From Flavobacteriaceae bacterium 3519-10 (GTDB lineage Bacteria; Bacteroidota; Bacteroidia; Flavobacteriales; Weeksellaceae), in NCBI GenBank assembly GCA_000023725.1, contig CP001673.1:1870342-1934341 (forward strand): a stretch of 64,000 bases of DNA, written 5' to 3'. Position numbers and translations under genes: made by a program. Numbering within the stretch: position 1 is the first letter of the stretch; each line of letters opens with the position of its first letter. Under the pieces are notes generated by a model. It was not told the origin of the DNA and did no database searches. It was given only the letters and a program-made list of their open reading frames with translations. Positions 46,055-55,013 of the stretch are shown here, one piece after another.

Positions 46055-47407
46055 CTATTTCGCGAAAACTGCATAATCGCCGGCCTTCAAAACAAAACCT
46101 TTATCCTGCGAAAAGTCGCGGGCGCTGTTTTCAAAGACATTGGTGTAAACTCCATTGATCATTGCATCGTCAAGACGGAAAGTCACCGCTTCCTGCGACA
46201 TGTTAAGCACAGTAAGCACTTCGTCTTTGCCATTTTTCCTTAAATAGGCCATGATTTTATCGTCGGCTGAAGTCTTAAGCAAATAGGTCGTTACCGCCGG
46301 ATCTCCACCACGCAATGCAGGGTTATTTGATTTTAAATTGAGCAAAGTTTTGTAAAAATCATGCAGCTCATAAGTTCCGGTCCACGGTATTGGATCTTTG
46401 GTAAAAAATTCGAGGCGTTTGCTTTTTAAAGGTAATTCCTGGCCATTGTAGATCAGCGGAACGCCATTCCACGTAACCGAAAATACTGCCAAAGGTTTTG
46501 CAAGCAAACCATATTTTTCATATTCGGTGCCGTTCCACGTGTTTTCGTCGTGATTTGAGGTAAACCAGGCGCGCATTGAAGAATCGCCAATTGCAGAATA
46601 TCTTGAAAGCAAAGTTTTAAGGTCGCCGTACGATGCCTTTCCCTCGTTATAATCTTTGGTTTTGTGCATCCAGTTCCAGATATAACTCGCGTCGAAAACT
46701 TTACCATAATCAGGATTATCGAGTTCATCGAATTCGCCGAGCCAGAAAAGCGGTTTTACTTTTTCAACTTCAGGCCTTGCCTGCTGCCAGAAATCTACTT
46801 CCACCCACGCTGCAAGATCGCATCGGAAACCGTCAATGTTGGTTTCGCGCACCCAGAATTTCATGGCTTCGATCATGGCCAGACGCATCTGCGGATTGCT
46901 GTAATCAAGTTCAATAATATCATCCATGCCCGATGCTTTCTGGAAATCGTTGGTATTTGGATCTTTCAGATAAAATTCGGGATTCGTCTTCGTCCACACA
47001 TGATCCCAACCGGTATGATTCGCCACCCAGTCGATGATGACTTTGAAACCCATTTTATGCGCTTCATCCACCATGTGTTTAAAATCTGCCATCGTACCGA
47101 ACTCGGGATTGATGGCGGTATAATCCTGCGCGGCATACTGGCTGCCGAGCGGACCTTTTTTGTTTTTCTGAGCAATTGGGGTAATCGGCATGAACCATAA
47201 CGTCTTGACGCCCATTTCTTTAAGCCGCGGCATTTCTTTTTCGAACGCGCGGAACGTGCCCTCCTTTGTATATTGTCTGATGTTTACTTCATAAATATTG
47301 GTTGTGCGTTTCCATTCGCTTGGAAGTTCTGTCATTGTAGTATTTTTTTGTGTGGTGCAGGATACGAGTCCGAAGCCGACGATGGCTGCAAAGAGAATTT
47401 TTTTCAT
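46055..47407 (-). CDS. Alpha-amylase family (GH13) lipoprotein
   Basis: A 450-residue lipoprotein (lipobox GLVSC, Cys17), so it faces the periplasm or surface. Its GH13 barrel carries the four conserved regions: DWVANHTG, GFRCDLAAW with the nucleophile Asp, WLGEFDE with the acid/base Glu, and TSNHDEN. The C-terminal 80 residues are a beta domain. It acts on alpha-1,4-glucans such as maltodextrins. No sus-type genes are nearby; being directly upstream of the hybrid kinase, it could be in that operon. A -7-like TAAATTTG is found upstream (47425-47432). Confidence 0.88.
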   Translation of the reverse strand: MKKILFAAIVGFGLVSCTTQKNTTMTELPSEWKRTTNIYEVNIRQYTKEGTFRAFEKEMPRLKEMGVKTLWFMPITPIAQKNKKGPLGSQYAAQDYTAINPEFGTMADFKHMVDEAHKMGFKVIIDWVANHTGWDHVWTKTNPEFYLKDPNTNDFQKASGMDDIIELDYSNPQMRLAMIEAMKFWVRETNIDGFRCDLAAWVEVDFWQQARPEVEKVKPLFWLGEFDELDNPDYGKVFDASYIWNWMHKTKDYNEGKASYGDLKTLLSRYSAIGDSSMRAWFTSNHDENTWNGTEYEKYGLLAKPLAVFSVTWNGVPLIYNGQELPLKSKRLEFFTKDPIPWTGTYELHDFYKTLLNLKSNNPALRGGDPAVTTYLLKTSADDKIMAYLRKNGKDEVLTVLNMSQEAVTFRLDDAMINGVYTNVFENSARDFSQDKGFVLKAGDYAVFAK

Positions 47408-47424
47408 TGAGAAAGATTTAAAAA

Positions 47425-47451
47425 CAAATTTATCATTTTTAAACTTAACAA
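47425..47451 (-). promoter_or_regulatory. Candidate promoter of the GH13 gene and possibly the downstream cluster
   Basis: Minus strand: TAAATTTG (47425-47432) and TTG (47449-47451), spacer only 16 bases. Confidence 0.35.
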
Positions 47452-47487
47452 ACGACGGCCGGAGCGTAAACCCGGCATTCTGCGCAC

Positions 47488-47511
47488 AAAAAAACCCCGG
47501 AAAAACCAGGG
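47488..47511 (-). terminator. Intrinsic terminator of the pRiA4b ORF-3-like gene
   Basis: CCCCGG (47495-47500) pairs with CCAGGG (47506-47511) with one mismatch, loop AAAAA; plus-strand A-run 47488-47494 supplies the U-tract. Confidence 0.6.
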
Positions 47512-47530
47512 CTGTATTTTATGTTCTCTC

Positions 47531-48112
47531 TTACACTTCTTCCGAATCATCATCGGCGAAGGGATCATCATTGTAGTCGTCTTCCTCATCATCAAAATTG
47601 TCTTCATCTTCATCCGCAAAGCTTCCGGCGGCAAACTCATCTTCGAAGCTTCCAAACTCGTCGTCCATCAAAGGAGCAGAATTCTTTGGTTTTTTAGCGC
47701 CTGTTTTGCTTGGTGCTTTCAGCGGCATGTTACCAAAACGGAACACGGTAATCGGATAATTTACGGCTGGTTTTTCGTCGGTGATTTCTACCAATTCGAG
47801 GAAGAATTCCCAAAGATCCATGAAACCATACTGAAAATGCAGCTTATCGCCTACCTTTTCGAATGCTTCACTGATGTAAACATCCGACATAATTTCGCCT
47901 TCACCGTCATCACTCATATCTTCGAGCGGAACGGTTTTCACCACGGTGCCCTCTTCATCCAGAATGCTGAAAACAGAAAGATCTTCGCCCATCAGTGTGA
48001 ATGCGCTTTTGATGCCCAGATGCAGATTCCAGAGGTTTTGCTTGTCTTTAATTTCTACATCCCTGAAAATATCGTCTCTGGCGTCTAAAATAATACGGAT
48101 TTTATAAACCAT
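47531..48112 (-). CDS. pRiA4b ORF-3-like (IS1096 TnpR passenger-like) protein with acidic tail
   Basis: A 193-residue protein. Residues 1-130 match the plasmid pRiA4b ORF-3-like domain (VYKIRIILDARDDIFRDVEI; LWNLHLGIKSAF; FQYGFMDLWEFFLELVEI). The last 55 residues are an Asp/Glu/Phe-rich low-complexity tail, about half acidic, suggesting a basic partner or charge-based role. The name refers to related plasmid and IS passenger genes; this copy shows no transposon neighbours and is a common chromosomal gene in Flavobacteria. Function unknown. Confidence 0.65.
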   Translation of the reverse strand: MVYKIRIILDARDDIFRDVEIKDKQNLWNLHLGIKSAFTLMGEDLSVFSILDEEGTVVKTVPLEDMSDDGEGEIMSDVYISEAFEKVGDKLHFQYGFMDLWEFFLELVEITDEKPAVNYPITVFRFGNMPLKAPSKTGAKKPKNSAPLMDDEFGSFEDEFAAGSFADEDEDNFDDEEDDYNDDPFADDDSEEV

Positions 48113-48242
48113 TATATTTTTTAAATTTTTTGGTGGAGTTTTTATACGTGCTTGAGGTTACAAATATAAAACAATTGGATTTTGACAAAAAAAATAAAGC
48201 GCCGGATATATTAAAAAAGTTTTGCTTAAATTTTCGCCCTCC

Positions 48243-49277
48243 TCAGACTGTTTTTTCGAGGAAAAAACTGAATTTGGTGCCCTCCAGATATACACTTTCA
48301 ACTGTAATGTTTTCGCCGTGCGCCTCCATAATATGTTTAACGATCGCAAGGCCAAGTCCGGAGCCACCATCGCTGCGGTTGCGGCTCGTTTCCACGCGGT
48401 AAAAACGCTCGAAAATTCGCGGCAGCACCTCGGGTTTGATGCCCATCCCGTTATCTTCCACCACCACCAGCACTTTATTTTTAAGTACGGTTGTGCGTAC
48501 AGTGACCTGGGCTTTTTCGCGGTTTGCGTAATGTACTGCATTAGCAATCAGATTAATCAGTACCTGAGAAATCCTCTGTTTGTCTGCAAGCACAAATATC
48601 TGCGCGGCCGATGGCTGAAGGATTACTGTAGCGCCTTTTCGCTCGGCCTCCAGATCCAGCAGATCGATGATTTCTCTGATCAACAAATTGATATCGAACC
48701 TGCTTATATTTAATGTGATCTCACCACTTTCGTACTGGTTGATCATATCAAGGTCTTTCACGATGTTCAGCAGCCTTTCCACCGACTTATCTATTCTTTC
48801 GAGGTATTTATCACGAATCGCGAGATTCTCTACGCCCCCGTCGATCAGTGTTTCCACATACCCCTGAATTGAAAAAAGCGGTGTTTTAAGTTCGTGGGAA
48901 ACGTTGCCGAGATATTCTTTCCGGTAGGTTTCCATGTGCTTCATGCTGCCGATTTCGGTAGCATTCTTTCGGCTGATCTCTGAAAATCGCTGGCCTAAAT
49001 TATTCAGGTTCAGGTCGCCCTCTTCGCCATCATCAATATACTCGGGGAGTATGGTAGATATTTTTTTAATCTGCTCTTTCCCATAGATGTTAAACAGATA
49101 ATCCAGAATGATATAATTCAGTCCGAAAATCAGCAGCACACATAACACAAGCGTAAGATAGAAGCTATTGATATTGTGGAAGGCATCATCGTTTGTATAA
49201 TTGAACAGAAGCGCCACCAACGACATGGCTATGGTGAGAAAGACCGACGCAACTAAAGTGAGTTTCTGTACCTGCAT
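48243..49277 (-). CDS. Sensor histidine kinase, PhoR-like
   Basis: A 344-residue inner-membrane kinase. Two transmembrane helices (about 5-25 and 38-62) leave almost no periplasmic loop, which fits PhoR-type kinases that sense through other membrane proteins. HisKA has His128 (NVSHELKTPLF), followed by the ATPase N-box (NLIANAVHYA), DNGMGI and GGSGLGL. No PAS domain is visible. The preceding gene (9-base gap) encodes its response regulator. The PhoR label rests on the architecture and pairing only. Confidence 0.82.
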   Translation of the reverse strand: MQVQKLTLVASVFLTIAMSLVALLFNYTNDDAFHNINSFYLTLVLCVLLIFGLNYIILDYLFNIYGKEQIKKISTILPEYIDDGEEGDLNLNNLGQRFSEISRKNATEIGSMKHMETYRKEYLGNVSHELKTPLFSIQGYVETLIDGGVENLAIRDKYLERIDKSVERLLNIVKDLDMINQYESGEITLNISRFDINLLIREIIDLLDLEAERKGATVILQPSAAQIFVLADKQRISQVLINLIANAVHYANREKAQVTVRTTVLKNKVLVVVEDNGMGIKPEVLPRIFERFYRVETSRNRSDGGSGLGLAIVKHIMEAHGENITVESVYLEGTKFSFFLEKTV

Positions 49278-49286
49278 CGCACTAAG

Positions 49287-49964
49287 TTACACAACTAATT
49301 TGTAACCGATGCCTTTAAGCGTCTGTATGGTGCCGATACCTAGTTTTTCGCGAAGGCGGCGGATGTGCACATCAATCGTGCGTTCGCCTACAATAACGTC
49401 GTTGCCCCAAACTTTTTCGAGGATTTCTTCGCGTTTGAAAACTTTATTGGTGTTCGATGCCAGCAGATAGAGCAGATCGAATTCTTTTTTTGGAAGCAGA
49501 AACTGCTGTCCGGATTTTGATACGCGGAAATTGTCTTTATCAATTACCAGATCGCCGGCGGTTATGGTTTTTTTGGAATCGTACACATTGGAAGTGAGTT
49601 GTAGCAACGCATTTACTTTGGATATCAGCACTTTCGGTTTAATGATCTTCACGATATAATCATTAGCTCCTGCCTGAAAGCCTGCAAGCTGAGAAAACTC
49701 CTCGCTCCTTGCAGACAGAAAGACGATGAGTGTTTTCTGAAGATCGGGCAGTTTGCGTAAATCCTGACATGTTTCGATGCCGTCTTTTTCTGGCATCATC
49801 ACATCCAAAAGAATGAGGTCGGGCACAATTTCTTTGGCTTTTTGTATGCCTTCGTTCCCGTTTTGGGCGGTGTGCACCTCGTATCCTTCTTTCTGCAGAT
49901 TATAAGACAGGATTTCTAGAATGTCCTGTTCATCGTCGATCAATAGAATTTTTTTCTGAGTCAT
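49287..49964 (-). CDS. OmpR/PhoB-family response regulator
   Basis: A 225-residue DNA-binding response regulator. Receiver: acidic pocket DDEQD, phosphoacceptor Asp54 (LILLDVMMP), Lys in VKIIKPK. C-terminal winged helix of the OmpR/PhoB type (GERTIDVHIRRLREKLG). ATG at 49964 preferred over a GTG two codons upstream. Divergent from a TonB receptor gene whose upstream region carries 21-bp-spaced repeats, its likely target. PhoB-like role suggested by kinase partner type; phosphate sensing is inference. Confidence 0.85.
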   Translation of the reverse strand: MTQKKILLIDDEQDILEILSYNLQKEGYEVHTAQNGNEGIQKAKEIVPDLILLDVMMPEKDGIETCQDLRKLPDLQKTLIVFLSARSEEFSQLAGFQAGANDYIVKIIKPKVLISKVNALLQLTSNVYDSKKTITAGDLVIDKDNFRVSKSGQQFLLPKKEFDLLYLLASNTNKVFKREEILEKVWGNDVIVGERTIDVHIRRLREKLGIGTIQTLKGIGYKLVV

Positions 49965-49972
49965 CTTCACTG

Positions 49973-50066
49973 TTTAACCTTTCAAAGTTACTCAAAACTA
50001 TAGTGAGCATTCCTGCCTTAACCAATGTTCATAATTATTTAACATACATCTGGTTTTGTTCAACAT
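49973..50066. promoter_or_regulatory. Phased TTTAACAT-like repeats between response regulator and TonB receptor genes
   Basis: Octamers CTTAACCA (50017), TTTAACAT (50038) and TTCAACAT (50059) start exactly 21 bp apart; a further TTTAACCT begins at 49973, 44 bp before the first. A TAACTTTG -7 element for the regulator gene lies at 49983-49990 on the minus strand. Phased direct repeats are the normal site type of OmpR/PhoB regulators. Confidence 0.5.
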
Positions 50067-50155
50067 TTAGTAAAGTAATCTTAAAACTTACGAAACGCCC
50101 TGCGCTGAGGTTAATCCATTCCTTTGCAGCGAAAGAAACTAATTAAAACGACGAA

Positions 50156-52762
50156 ATGAAAATCAGAAAACTGAGTATCGCTGTCCTGTTCCTAACGTCT
50201 TCGGCAAACTTGTTCTACGGCCAGGTGACAGAAAATGATACCGTGAGAAAGGAAAAAAATATCGAAGGCGTTGTTATCCAGGGAAATGGAAACAGAAAAT
50301 CTGAAACGGCGATTCTTGGCGAACAAAAGAAAGCAATCATCCAGAAACAGTCTATGGGTGCTCAGGAAATTTCGCGGAAAGGCATTTCTAACGTTGAGCA
50401 GGGTCTTGTGAAAATAACAGGAATTACAACCGTGGAAGGTCGCGGCCTGTTTGTGAGAGGCCTTGAAGAAAGATACAACACGTTGCTCATTAACGGTTTA
50501 GGCTCACCTTCAAACAACCCATTCCAGAAAATAATTGCTTTAAAGCAGTTTCCGACCGACGTTGTGGGTAAACTTAATATTTATAAAACCTTCAATTCTA
50601 ATCTCTATGCAGATTTTGCGGGCGCCACTTTCGATATTGAAACTTTAACCATCGACCGGGCTTTCACGAAGCTTGAATTTGGTTTTGGCTTTAATACACA
50701 GTCCACGTTCAGAAACTTTAAAGTGAATCCGAATGCGTACACAATGGACGGTTATTTCGGATTGAATTCAAAAAACCGTCAGCTTCCCGGTGAAGTGAAA
50801 GGCTATGTGCCAACAAACTATAATTTTACCCCGCAAGAATCTGTGAATTCATTTAAAGACGGCTGGAATGCCGATAACATCAAGGCTTTACCCAACACCA
50901 GCACCGAATTTACAACCGCGCAGAAATTTAAAGTGGGCGAAACGGGCGACCTCGGACTGCTTTTATCATTGAATCAGGGCAGCAAATACGAATATTCTGA
51001 AGGCCAAAAAAACCAGTTCATTTCCTTACAGACCGAAGGAAAAATGAACAACGACCTCAACCGTAAAGAATATACGTATGAACTTGAATCGTCGGCATTA
51101 GTTGGTTTAGGGTATAAAAACAAAGGCTTGAGTGTGGCTTTAAATACTATTTTCCTGCAGAATTCAGCCAATATGATTTCGGATTTCGTGGGTTATAAGG
51201 ACCAGAAAGAACAGGACGCAGGCAGACGCTTTTTCCGGGTGGACCAGATGGATTTATCTAAATTCCTTGATGTTCAGTTGCTCGCGAGCCAGAAAATCGG
51301 CGACCGTCATCTCCTGAAAGTGGGTGGAAGCTGGGTGAAAAATAATTTTCAGCAGCCTGACCGGAAGATCTCCGAAGGATTTCTGACGGGAAGACCCAAT
51401 GAAGTGGAAATGACGTTCGGTGGCAATAATCTCATCCGCCAGTATCTTGATGTAAACGGCAACAATTATCTCTCAGGATTTGCTGAATATTCAGTATCTC
51501 TGGGTGAAAAAGGCGACCGATCCAGTTATCCGTGGCAACTGGCATTGGGTTACAATGGCTTTTTCGATCACCGAAGCAATTCTTACCGTTTTATCGCCTC
51601 GAATATTGATAATGTCGACCTCCGAACTGTGGTTGTAGACATCGATAATCCGCAGCAGACGTACAATAATTACATCATGAACGGTGCTTTTCATTTCAAG
51701 GAAGAAACCAATGAGAACGATTACCGCTCCAACTTATATCAGTTTGTAAATGCAGGTTATCTGAATTTAAACTTCAAACCAAATGACACGTGGGATATTT
51801 TGCTTGGCGGACGGGTAGAAAACAACCTCAACATCACGCGCTTCAAAGAACAGGGCGATGCAGAATTCAATAATCTCAACAAAAACCAGTATTTCATTCT
51901 GCCATCGTTTTCGGTAAAGAAAGCACTGAGCACGAAATCGAACATCAGGTTTGCAGCGAGCAAAACCATTACGCGGCCGATCCTTATTGAATACATGCCA
52001 ATTACTTACATCAATCCGGACAACGAAAATATCATCGGAAACAAAAACCTTAAAAACAGTGAAAATTATAATCTCGACCTGAAATTTGAGGTATTCCCGA
52101 CCAATAAGGAACTGTTTTCGGTAAATCTTTTCGCAAAGAAAATAGATCACGCCATTGAAAGAGGTTACACCGCATCGGGCAATTCAAACGGAATGGCGAT
52201 CACTTTCTTCAACGCTGAAAATGCAGTTTTAGCCGGGGCAGAACTCGAAGGAATTATGAATTTATCGCGGATTTCAGAATCTTTAAGCAGATGGAGTTTA
52301 GGCGCGAACGCAACTTTCATGTATTCAAATGTCGACCGCAGCGCAGACCAGCTTGAGCAGGAAAGGCCGGTAAATTTTGCGGGAACACTCAAAAACAGAA
52401 AACTTCAGGGCGCGGCACCGTGGACGGCAAATGCAGATCTGAAGTACGAATTCCGAAACTCAAATAATCTCCCGCATACGTTCTCGCTGGTTTATAACGC
52501 GTCAGGCTCAAAAATATTTACCGTCGGAACTTCGGGCCTCGACCATATTTACGAAAGGCCTTTTCACCAGCTCGATTTTGTTTACAACGCACAGCTTACC
52601 CGAAACTGGAACCTCAAATTTGGCCTCGCCAACCTGCTGAACAGCACTTACAGACTTGAACTCGGAGAAGACGGTTACATCCCTCTCGATGTAAGAACCC
52701 TTACGCATACCGACTTTAAACGCGGAACAACATTCAATTTCACCGCCGGATATACTTTTTAG
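50156..52762 (+). CDS. TonB-dependent outer-membrane receptor, PhoB-like-regulator neighbour
   Basis: An 868-residue receptor. Signal peptide ends LFYGQ (about residue 22). The plug (about 45-165) has the typical RGLEERYNTLLINGLGSPS and FAGATFDIET segments; the barrel ends FNFTAGYTF. No carboxypeptidase-like domain and no SusD partner, but a beta-helix lipoprotein gene follows after 27 bases. Its promoter has a weak -7 element (TTCCTTTG, 50119-50126) and phased repeats upstream, as expected for an activator-dependent gene. The pair may import a phosphorus-containing compound if the neighbouring regulator is a true PhoB. Confidence 0.85.
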   Translation: MKIRKLSIAVLFLTSSANLFYGQVTENDTVRKEKNIEGVVIQGNGNRKSETAILGEQKKAIIQKQSMGAQEISRKGISNVEQGLVKITGITTVEGRGLFVRGLEERYNTLLINGLGSPSNNPFQKIIALKQFPTDVVGKLNIYKTFNSNLYADFAGATFDIETLTIDRAFTKLEFGFGFNTQSTFRNFKVNPNAYTMDGYFGLNSKNRQLPGEVKGYVPTNYNFTPQESVNSFKDGWNADNIKALPNTSTEFTTAQKFKVGETGDLGLLLSLNQGSKYEYSEGQKNQFISLQTEGKMNNDLNRKEYTYELESSALVGLGYKNKGLSVALNTIFLQNSANMISDFVGYKDQKEQDAGRRFFRVDQMDLSKFLDVQLLASQKIGDRHLLKVGGSWVKNNFQQPDRKISEGFLTGRPNEVEMTFGGNNLIRQYLDVNGNNYLSGFAEYSVSLGEKGDRSSYPWQLALGYNGFFDHRSNSYRFIASNIDNVDLRTVVVDIDNPQQTYNNYIMNGAFHFKEETNENDYRSNLYQFVNAGYLNLNFKPNDTWDILLGGRVENNLNITRFKEQGDAEFNNLNKNQYFILPSFSVKKALSTKSNIRFAASKTITRPILIEYMPITYINPDNENIIGNKNLKNSENYNLDLKFEVFPTNKELFSVNLFAKKIDHAIERGYTASGNSNGMAITFFNAENAVLAGAELEGIMNLSRISESLSRWSLGANATFMYSNVDRSADQLEQERPVNFAGTLKNRKLQGAAPWTANADLKYEFRNSNNLPHTFSLVYNASGSKIFTVGTSGLDHIYERPFHQLDFVYNAQLTRNWNLKFGLANLLNSTYRLELGEDGYIPLDVRTLTHTDFKRGTTFNFTAGYTF

Positions 52763-52789
52763 AAACCTCAAAATAAACTTAAAATCAAT

Positions 52790-54010
52790 ATGAAAAAGAA
52801 CATTTTAAACCTATTGTCACTCGCAGCACTATTTGCGGTGACCTCATGTACAGTTGAAATTCGCGAAGAAGCCGACATCAATGGCGGCGGAACCGGAACA
52901 GGCGGCACTACCGGCGCGATCCTCAGCGGAACCGGAACCCTGACAGGCACATTAAAACAAAACACTGTCGTAAAAAAAGGAACATACACGCTCGAAGGCA
53001 TCGTAAAAGTGCCCGAAGGAATCTCGCTTACCATTGAACCGGGCGCGACCTTCACTGCAAAAACTTCGGTGGGAAGCAGCCTTGTGGTTTTGCAGGGCGG
53101 CAAAATTTATGCTGAAGGAACCGCTAGTGAACCGATTGTATTTACCTCAGATAATAAAAAACCGGGCGACTGGGGTGGTGTAACATTATACGGAAATGCG
53201 CCGATTAAAGCGATAAACGGTGCTGCCAAAGCACTTTCGGAAGATGGCAACAACGTGTATTACGGCGGAGATAACCCGAATGACAATTCCGGAAGCCTTA
53301 AATATGTGAGAGTTGAATATGGCGGAAAAAAGATCGGCGACGGAACTTCTGAGACCAACTCGCTTACGTTCTATTCCGTTGGTGCCGGAACCGTTCTCGA
53401 AAATATTGTGGCTTACATGGGGACCGACGATGGTTATGAATTTTTCGGCGGAACTGTAAGCGGAAAAAACCTGGTTGCCTACGGAAATTATGATGATTCG
53501 TTCGACTGGCAGGACGCCTGGAGCGGACAGAACAACACCAATTGGTTTGCTTACCAAACGGCAATTGGAAATTTCGGAATGGAAATCGAAGCCTCGGGAA
53601 ATGCCGACAATACTGCACCGAAAGTGAATGGAATCACGCTGATCAGAGCAGCCGGAACAAAACCTGAAACTGCGGGTTCGGTGGAAGTTTCTGCCATTCA
53701 GTTTAAAAAGCACGGCAACGGAATTTTCTCGAATGTATTTATCGACGGTTACAAAGATACAGACGGAAAAAAAGCATACGCAGTGCTAATCCAAGATGCC
53801 GCGACCGAAAATGAGCAGGTGAATAAAGGAAAAATCAGCGTTTCGCCGGTTAACCACACCGGTTCCGATAATCTGAATATCTGGGGCTATGCGTACACAC
53901 CGAACGGTGGCAAAACTTTTACGAGCGATACTGCGGTGAAAAAAGTAACCCTAAGTTCAGGAAACTGGGCGACAGTGAATGGAGTTGATTTGCTATCTGC
54001 CTTAAAATAA
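52790..54010 (+). CDS. Surface lipoprotein with parallel beta-helix, TonB-receptor partner
   Basis: A 406-residue lipoprotein: lipobox AVTSC (Cys20), then a Gly/Thr-rich linker (33-55). Residues about 60-400 consist of short repeating strands, for example GTYTLEGIVKVPEGISLTI, GSSLVVLQGGKIYAEG and YVRVEYGGKKIGD, typical of a right-handed beta-helix; acidic YMGTDDGYEFFGG and DDSFDWQDAW loops could bind cations. It may be a surface-exposed ligand-capturing subunit for the preceding receptor, cotranscribed with it. Function beyond this is unknown. Confidence 0.7.
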   Translation: MKKNILNLLSLAALFAVTSCTVEIREEADINGGGTGTGGTTGAILSGTGTLTGTLKQNTVVKKGTYTLEGIVKVPEGISLTIEPGATFTAKTSVGSSLVVLQGGKIYAEGTASEPIVFTSDNKKPGDWGGVTLYGNAPIKAINGAAKALSEDGNNVYYGGDNPNDNSGSLKYVRVEYGGKKIGDGTSETNSLTFYSVGAGTVLENIVAYMGTDDGYEFFGGTVSGKNLVAYGNYDDSFDWQDAWSGQNNTNWFAYQTAIGNFGMEIEASGNADNTAPKVNGITLIRAAGTKPETAGSVEVSAIQFKKHGNGIFSNVFIDGYKDTDGKKAYAVLIQDAATENEQVNKGKISVSPVNHTGSDNLNIWGYAYTPNGGKTFTSDTAVKKVTLSSGNWATVNGVDLLSALK

Positions 54011-54046
54011 TTACCCTTTTTTAATAGTTTTTCATTCATATCAAAT

Positions 54047-54078
54047 AAAAACCACCCGATTTTTGGGTGGTTTTTTTT
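54047..54078 (+). terminator. Intrinsic terminator of the TonB receptor-lipoprotein operon
   Basis: AAAACCACCC (54048-54057) pairs with GGGTGGTTTT (54065-54074), followed by T-run to 54078. The A-rich other side could also stop minus-strand transcription from barstar. Confidence 0.8.
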
Positions 54079-54087
54079 GTTGTTGAG

Positions 54088-54378
54088 TTATTCTTCGTCG
54101 TCTTCGTACTGCTCCAGATAATACGCAAATGAGAAATCTTCTACCTCCTCCTCGGCGTCTTCGAGGGTTAAAAGCAAATCCTCAAAAGTTTCGAGCTGAT
54201 CCACGCTGAGATTCACAAATTCAATATGCAGCGGAAGTTCGGAGAATCCGCTGATAAAATCGTTCAACGCATCCAGATTATCGCCGAAAAATTCGGGCAG
54301 CGCAAGTTTTTCTTTTAACTGGGCATAGAAATCTTCGTAATCCCCGATTTCAGCAAAGTCAAGATAGATTGTTTTCAT
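54088..54378 (-). CDS. Barstar-family ribonuclease inhibitor
   Basis: A 96-residue acidic protein with the barstar fold: an EFFGDNLDALNDFISG segment matches the helix that plugs the barnase active site (FGANLDALWD in classical barstar, Asp39 region), and the tail is very acidic. It lies downstream of a barnase-like gene on the same strand, 104 bases away, giving an immunity pair. It would protect the producing cell's RNA from the nuclease while it is inside the cell. Confidence 0.85.
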   Translation of the reverse strand: MKTIYLDFAEIGDYEDFYAQLKEKLALPEFFGDNLDALNDFISGFSELPLHIEFVNLSVDQLETFEDLLLTLEDAEEEVEDFSFAYYLEQYEDDEE

Positions 54379-54441
54379 TTTTTATTTATTTTTTTGAACT
54401 GCAGCCACCGGCTTTTAATCCATTTTACTTTTTCCTTTTTC

Positions 54442-54468
54442 CCTGGCTCTTTTTACCTGGCTCTTTTT
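54442..54468. repeat. Tandem CCTGGCTCTTTTT repeat downstream of the barnase-like gene
   Basis: Two 13-base copies (54442-54454 and 54456-54468), period 14. The same unit recurs at 55014 and 55041 on the other side of the gene. Confidence 0.65.
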
Positions 54469-54482
54469 CCCTGACTTAAACC

Positions 54483-54995
54483 TTACTGTTTCCCGAAAGT
54501 TTTATAATGATCTTTCGTCAGCCACACTTCACCGTTTTTGGTATATACAATCCGGTCCGCATTTCTGCGTCCACAGCTGTAATTTACGTCGGCTTCGAAA
54601 TATTGATTCCCGCTGGGCAAAGTTTTTTCACGGTTGCTGAATTTATCGCCACCAATGGCTTTGCCGGGAAGAACGTCGCACAGATTGCCTTTCGAGGCGA
54701 CCCATCCCTGATTTCGGGCTTCAGCTTTTGTCAGATAATAATCGGGCAAGGCTTTGTTTTGTTTCACATAATCGATTACGGTTCTTTCAGCCGTAAGTTC
54801 GTCGATTTCACTTGAGGCCGGCAATGTATTAGTGTTCTCTGCCTGAGATGTGGACTGAGCCTGAGACTCTGTTTGATTCACCGTTGCGGACGAAACTTTT
54901 TCCGTCTGATAATCAGTGATGAAATACATCACCAGAAAAGCCGCAAGCATTCCGATGATAAAAAACAGAACAAGTTTTAAACTTTGTTTATTCAT
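54483..54995 (-). CDS. Barnase-like ribonuclease with N-terminal membrane anchor
   Basis: A 170-residue protein. Residues 8-27 form a transmembrane anchor or uncleaved signal, 35-65 a Ser/Thr-rich linker, and about 70-170 a barnase (microbial guanyl-specific RNase) domain. All catalytic residues are present: Glu134 (FEADVNYSC, equal to barnase E73), Arg148 (NADRIVY, R87) and His163 (TKDHYKTF, H102). It would cleave RNA 3' to guanosine. The anchor suggests presentation on the outside of the cell or use against rivals. Preferred start is the ATG at 54995; a GTG two codons upstream is possible. Short repeats flank the gene on both sides. Confidence 0.85.
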   Translation of the reverse strand: MNKQSLKLVLFFIIGMLAAFLVMYFITDYQTEKVSSATVNQTESQAQSTSQAENTNTLPASSEIDELTAERTVIDYVKQNKALPDYYLTKAEARNQGWVASKGNLCDVLPGKAIGGDKFSNREKTLPSGNQYFEADVNYSCGRRNADRIVYTKNGEVWLTKDHYKTFGKQ

Positions 54996-55013
54996 TTTCA
55001 CTTTTACTTTTTA

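Noticed and set aside
46664-47200. Plus-strand ORF of 178 codons inside the GH13 gene
   Set aside because: Opposite strand of a clear amylase reading frame; composition typical of reverse-complement shadow.
47531-48112. Insertion sequence suggested by the IS1096 passenger-like domain
   Set aside because: No transposase, terminal inverted repeats or target duplications are visible around the gene.
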